The notes beneath the pieces were generated by a model, which was not told the DNA's origin, searched no databases, and saw only the letters and a program-made list of their open reading frames with translations. A stretch of 45,575 nt of DNA from Actinomycetota bacterium (GTDB taxonomy: Bacteria > Actinomycetota > CADDZG01 > WHSQ01), in the NCBI GenBank assembly GCA_009379915.1, contig WHSV01000021.1, positions 1-45,575 on the forward strand, written 5' to 3'. The translations under genes and the position numbers were made by a program. Positions 42,585-45,575 of this stretch are shown piece after piece. The stretch's first letter is position 1. Each line of letters starts with the position of its first letter.

Positions 42585-43778
42585 CTAGAAGCGCAGGATC
42601 GCGCCCGCATGGCCCTCGATCATGGTGTCCGGATCGAGTATCAGAACCGTCCCGTGATTCGCCAGCGTTCGTCGCGCCGCAAGATCCATCAGGTCGTTCA
42701 ACTCTGAATTGGCGCCGGCGGGTTTCGCCAGCGTCACCTCGCGTGATGACAAGTCGAAGCGCCCCCAGATCGATGCGCCTTTCTTCACCAACAGAGTGTC
42801 TACGCGGCCGGCATCGGCCGCATCGATGATCTCGGGAAGCTTCGATGTCGCGAGTCCATGGGCGGCGCGTTCGTGGAACCGAGACCGGGCTTCGGCGACC
42901 TTGGCCCTCCATCGAGATTCGAGGATTGGTCCGGCTCGCCGGTGAAGTTCCTCGGCGCGCATGACATCGGGATTCCCTTCAATTGTCTCGGTCGTCAACG
43001 CGCGGTACTTACTGACCCCTCGATAGATGGCCGAGACGTAGTCGACGGCGGCAAGTATCAGCGGTGGCGATCCGAGGTGGTGGAGGCGCGTATGCAAGGC
43101 CGCGTCGACCTGGTGCAAATAAGCGGCGACGTAGATCTTCTCTTGGACTTCGCTCTCGCCATGTCCGTGAAATCCGTGCCGGCGATCGCCTCGGCCTCCG
43201 GGGCCCGTCCCGGAGGACGCTCGTCCCGGGCCCGTGGTCGGATGGTTCAACGACTCCGGTTTCTGGAGATCGTCGTAACGCATTGAGTCGGACAGACTGC
43301 GAGGCATCCTCAGGTCGCCGGTGTCGATCTCTTCGATGGCGTCCCTCGTGCATGTGAACAACCGAACCGCATTCCGGCTCACGGCCAGCAGCGCGTGGCG
43401 TTCGCCGGTTTCGAGCCCTTCCAGAAGCGGGACCACGTAGGGGGCGTCGGCCACCCGAACGCTCTCGGCGGGCGCGAAGGGCAACCTGACCGTCTCGAGC
43501 GTGGAATCCGAACAAAAAAGAGCAAGGCCGTGCTCCTGATGGAGCCAGAACTGCTCATCATCGAGCAGGTCACGCAAGGGCGAGACCAGGGAACAAATGT
43601 CCGGACGACGAAATCCGAGTTTCTCCAGTTGCTTCGTCGTGTCAACGAGGGCCGAGCGAAATCGGAGCGAGTTTCGTTCTGATTGATAGGCCTTGGGCTC
43701 GGTCGAGATGTAGATGGAAACGACCGTACTGTGGTCCTCGTTGAGGAACGCTCGCACATCCTCGCGAGTCATGTGCAT
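42585..43778 (-). CDS. baeRF3 domain protein (bacterial eRF1-like)
   Basis: A 397-residue protein resembling the bacterial archaeo-eukaryotic release factor family 3. N-terminal VSIYISTEPKAYQSERNSLR and the block SPLRDLLDDEQFWLHQEHGLALF are characteristic. The middle has GRASSGTGPGGRGDRRH (about residues 194-210), a Gly/Arg-rich linker where related proteins hold a variable loop, and the C-terminal domain includes LLVKKGASIWGRFD. Members are predicted to act on stalled ribosomes or in stress responses; this is not tested. ATG 43778 has GGAGG 11 bp upstream. Confidence 0.85.
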   Translation of the reverse strand: MHMTREDVRAFLNEDHSTVVSIYISTEPKAYQSERNSLRFRSALVDTTKQLEKLGFRRPDICSLVSPLRDLLDDEQFWLHQEHGLALFCSDSTLETVRLPFAPAESVRVADAPYVVPLLEGLETGERHALLAVSRNAVRLFTCTRDAIEEIDTGDLRMPRSLSDSMRYDDLQKPESLNHPTTGPGRASSGTGPGGRGDRRHGFHGHGESEVQEKIYVAAYLHQVDAALHTRLHHLGSPPLILAAVDYVSAIYRGVSKYRALTTETIEGNPDVMRAEELHRRAGPILESRWRAKVAEARSRFHERAAHGLATSKLPEIIDAADAGRVDTLLVKKGASIWGRFDLSSREVTLAKPAGANSELNDLMDLAARRTLANHGTVLILDPDTMIEGHAGAILRF

Positions 43779-43941
43779 GAGTCTCGACGCCTCCTTCTAT
43801 CAGTCGGCTTGCGTCTCGCTCGGTGGTTCCAATTCTCGTGTGCGCTCGTCTACCCAGGCTATGCGCGTGGAGACCGCACGTCACGGGAGCCTCGGCGGAC
43901 CCGGCACTAGCGGTCGGCCTAAGGCAGCGGGAAGTGAGCGA

Positions 43942-43958
43942 GCTCATCGTGGATGAGC
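43942..43958. other. Hairpin between the kelch-like and baeRF3 genes
   Basis: GCTCATC (43942-43948) and GATGAGC (43952-43958) form a perfect 7-bp stem with GTG as loop. It lies 86 bp after the minus-strand kelch-like gene. No T-run, so it may be a Rho-type or processing signal. The rest of 43779-44043 shows no gene. Confidence 0.4.
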
Positions 43959-44043
43959 GCCTGGTGAGATCCAGATCGAAGGTCGTAAGGCCAAGCTGAT
44001 CAGGACAAACAGACTATTCGGAACCCCGGCGCGCCTGGCGTCA

Positions 44044-45213
44044 TCACGGCATCGACCAGCGCCACCCGTCACCGAGCAACTCGCCCTCATTGCGAGCGAA
44101 GCGGACGCCGCCCCAAACAAACAGCTCGTCGCCAACCCACGCGGCTGCCGCTTCACTCTCCGGAGCTCCGTCCGGTCGAGACAACTCCAGCCACCCGCCC
44201 GAGGCGGCGTCGAAAGTCCAACCGCTTCCCACTAGAGCCCGGCTACCACCAAACGCGTAGATCCCGGTGAAGTCGCCGGCACGGGCGGGGACACTCGGGA
44301 GTGGAGCCCACTCCTTTGTAATCGGATCCAACATCCCGCCTGCAGGATAGGAGCGACCCCAGCCGTTCACCTCGCCGCCGTCGGCGCTCTCGATGGAGGC
44401 ATTCACCACCTGTCCGGCACTCCACGACCATTGGGGGTTCCATCCGATCACCTCCGAGTCCGGCAACCGAACCCATCGACCCGACCCATCCAGGATCGCC
44501 GCCCGATAAAACGAAGGCTCTTTCGACCCGGGATTCGGTACCACCTCGATGCCAAGCAACACCAATCCGGCATCGGTCCACACGATCGATCGGTCAAACG
44601 AAGGGCGCAGGGGATCTCGTGGTAGCTCGGACCACGACTGGTCGTCTGGGTTGTAGATGAGGTCGGCGGTGACGCCGTTTTCCTGTGTCGACTGATAGGC
44701 GATGATGTCGTCCCCGGCCGGCGCAAGCATGAGGGTCGGATCATCGGGCGGCGCCTCTAGCTCCGCCCACACATCACGTCCAGGGTCGTAAGACACAAAA
44801 GCACGCCGCACCTCCGGGTGCGTCGATCCGCCGTCGGTGATCAAGAGATAAAGGCGGCCGTCTGCGACGGCGCCCGTTCCGTACCCGATCGGGAGGGGCG
44901 CGTCGGCAATTTCCGTCCATCTGGCCTGATCCGGGTCGTACACCGCCCCATCAGAGAATGGCGCCTCAGAGGGCTCGCCACAATCGGCACCTACGGGACA
45001 CGGCTCCGCTGCCGTTCCCCCAACGATCATTAGCTTGTGGTCGATGGCGAACGCATGCGCGGAGCGCCTTGCGGCGAGAGGCGAATCCGGGAGGATCTCC
45101 CACGAGCCGGCCGAAAGGTCTCGCGATCCAGAGTTCGCCCGCTCGCCACATGAAGCGAACAAGAGGATCAGTAAAAAGGCCGTTGCTCCTGCTCGGCGTG
45201 GGCTCAATTCCAT
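44044..45213 (-). CDS. Putative kelch-like beta-propeller lipoprotein
   Basis: A 389-residue secreted protein. The N-terminus has a basic start, a hydrophobic stretch and a lipobox-like FASC (Cys22), so it is probably a lipoprotein. Kelch-type blades repeat as VYDPDQARWTEIADAPLP, SYDPGRDVWAELEAPP, IYNPDDQSWSELPRD, MLDPITKEWAPLPS and FDAASGGWLELS, with GG pairs ending strands (MIVGGT, FVWGGV). No enzymatic site is seen. It may be a surface binding protein. The start codon lacks a good ribosome site, so a different start is possible. Confidence 0.75.
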   Translation of the reverse strand: MELSPRRAGATAFLLILLFASCGERANSGSRDLSAGSWEILPDSPLAARRSAHAFAIDHKLMIVGGTAAEPCPVGADCGEPSEAPFSDGAVYDPDQARWTEIADAPLPIGYGTGAVADGRLYLLITDGGSTHPEVRRAFVSYDPGRDVWAELEAPPDDPTLMLAPAGDDIIAYQSTQENGVTADLIYNPDDQSWSELPRDPLRPSFDRSIVWTDAGLVLLGIEVVPNPGSKEPSFYRAAILDGSGRWVRLPDSEVIGWNPQWSWSAGQVVNASIESADGGEVNGWGRSYPAGGMLDPITKEWAPLPSVPARAGDFTGIYAFGGSRALVGSGWTFDAASGGWLELSRPDGAPESEAAAAWVGDELFVWGGVRFARNEGELLGDGWRWSMP

Positions 45214-45473
45214 GAGCGTATGACGTTAGTCACGTGCCGGAAGGTTCCCGGCGCCTGTGGGGGCGGTCTTCGAATCGCTCGACGCACTGGAGAGGAATCT
45301 CGACAAGTCTCCACTCGGCCGCTGGGGAACGGACCTCGTATTCTGGGTGCTCGCATAGCCGCATTGCGCTCTCGCCACATCGTCTTAGGAGCGACGTTGA
45401 CCTGGTCCCTATGCTGCCGTTGTCCGGCCGATTCGTCTGGCGTCATGGACGCTCGATGACACGCGCTTCGAAG
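45214..45473. other. No gene recognised
   Basis: This 260-bp stretch shows no open frame with family resemblance or a good ribosome site. A short TGAC/GTCA inverted repeat (45221-45232) lies just upstream of the kelch-like gene and might be part of its promoter. Confidence 0.4.
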
Positions 45474-45575
45474 CTACTTCCTCCTCGGCGTCCGGCGACG
45501 TTTCTTCCGCGTCCCTTGCTGGCTCAACGTCTCGATAGGGCCAGGGACTATCGGCTGACGACCGTCGTGGCCGGC
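45474..45575 (-). CDS. Partial gene, C-terminal end of an unknown protein
   Basis: Reading the minus strand from the window edge gives an open frame of 33 residues ending GTRKKRRRTPRRK and a TAG. The highly basic end looks like a real C-terminal tail, for example of a nucleic-acid-binding protein. Only the tail is visible, so the identity cannot be set and the frame could be chance. Confidence 0.35.
   Translation of the reverse strand, partial: AGHDGRQPIVPGPIETLSQQGTRKKRRRTPRRK

Noticed and set aside
45220-45459. Small plus-strand open frame near the window end
   Set aside because: No ribosome site, no resemblance, Arg/Cys-rich composition like other shadows.

Overview
The window comes from a high-GC bacterium with frequent GTG and TTG starts and many ATGA/GTGA/TTGA gene overlaps. 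Gene content fits Actinomycetota: a geranylgeranyl-reductase-type flavoprotein heading nuoA, two nuo operons close together, a dTDP-rhamnose-4-epimerase-like protein with a zinc-ribbon-like insert, a cytochrome-b/sulfite-oxidase fusion, baeRF3 and PGM1-type ATP-grasp proteins. The lineage below phylum cannot be set from the sequence alone.

Layout. (1) 147-16190, plus strand: a putative menaquinone reductase followed by a complete 14-gene complex I operon, nuoA to nuoN in canonical order. (2) 16311-20511, minus strand: a tightly coupled set (family 2 glycosyltransferase, DUF2064/CofC-like transferase, SAM methyltransferase, membrane cytochrome b/molybdopterin fusion, small 4-TM protein), followed by a further integral membrane protein. 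(3) 20623-24906, plus strand, divergent from (2): GT-C-like membrane protein, OmpR-type response regulator, histidine kinase, sugar epimerase. (4) 25323-36338, plus strand: a second complex I operon with the 11 core subunits ABCD-HIJKLMN and no nuoE, nuoF or nuoG. (5) 36549-45575: GNAT protein, sugar nucleotidyltransferase, M23 peptidase with a structured leader, intrinsic terminator, tRNA-Tyr(GTA), sirtuin, PGM1-type ATP-grasp ligase, small membrane protein, baeRF3 protein, a putative kelch-like lipoprotein and the tail of one more gene.

How they work together. The first operon encodes a standard NADH:menaquinone oxidoreductase: NADH module E/F/G, connecting module B/C/D/I, membrane pumps H/A/J/K/L/M/N. 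The second lacks the NADH module, so it must take electrons from something else, such as ferredoxin, F420H2 or an unlinked protein. Its parts differ at places expected to matter: NuoD2 has Trp where NuoD1 has the quinone-site Tyr, NuoH2 has lost residues of the [11 protein letters not shown] loop, and NuoI2 has a roughly 300-residue Ala/Pro/Glu-rich tail holding two copies of a charged helical module. A perfect 25-bp repeat occurs three times within this operon, at the nuoC2/D2 and nuoI2/J2 junctions. The divergent locus between the operons looks like a cell-surface sugar or lipid modification system with its own two-component control and a membrane redox enzyme; its product is unknown.

The most promising material for new biology is the second, NADH-module-less complex I with its tailed NuoI, and the divergent glycosyltransferase/Moco locus beside it.
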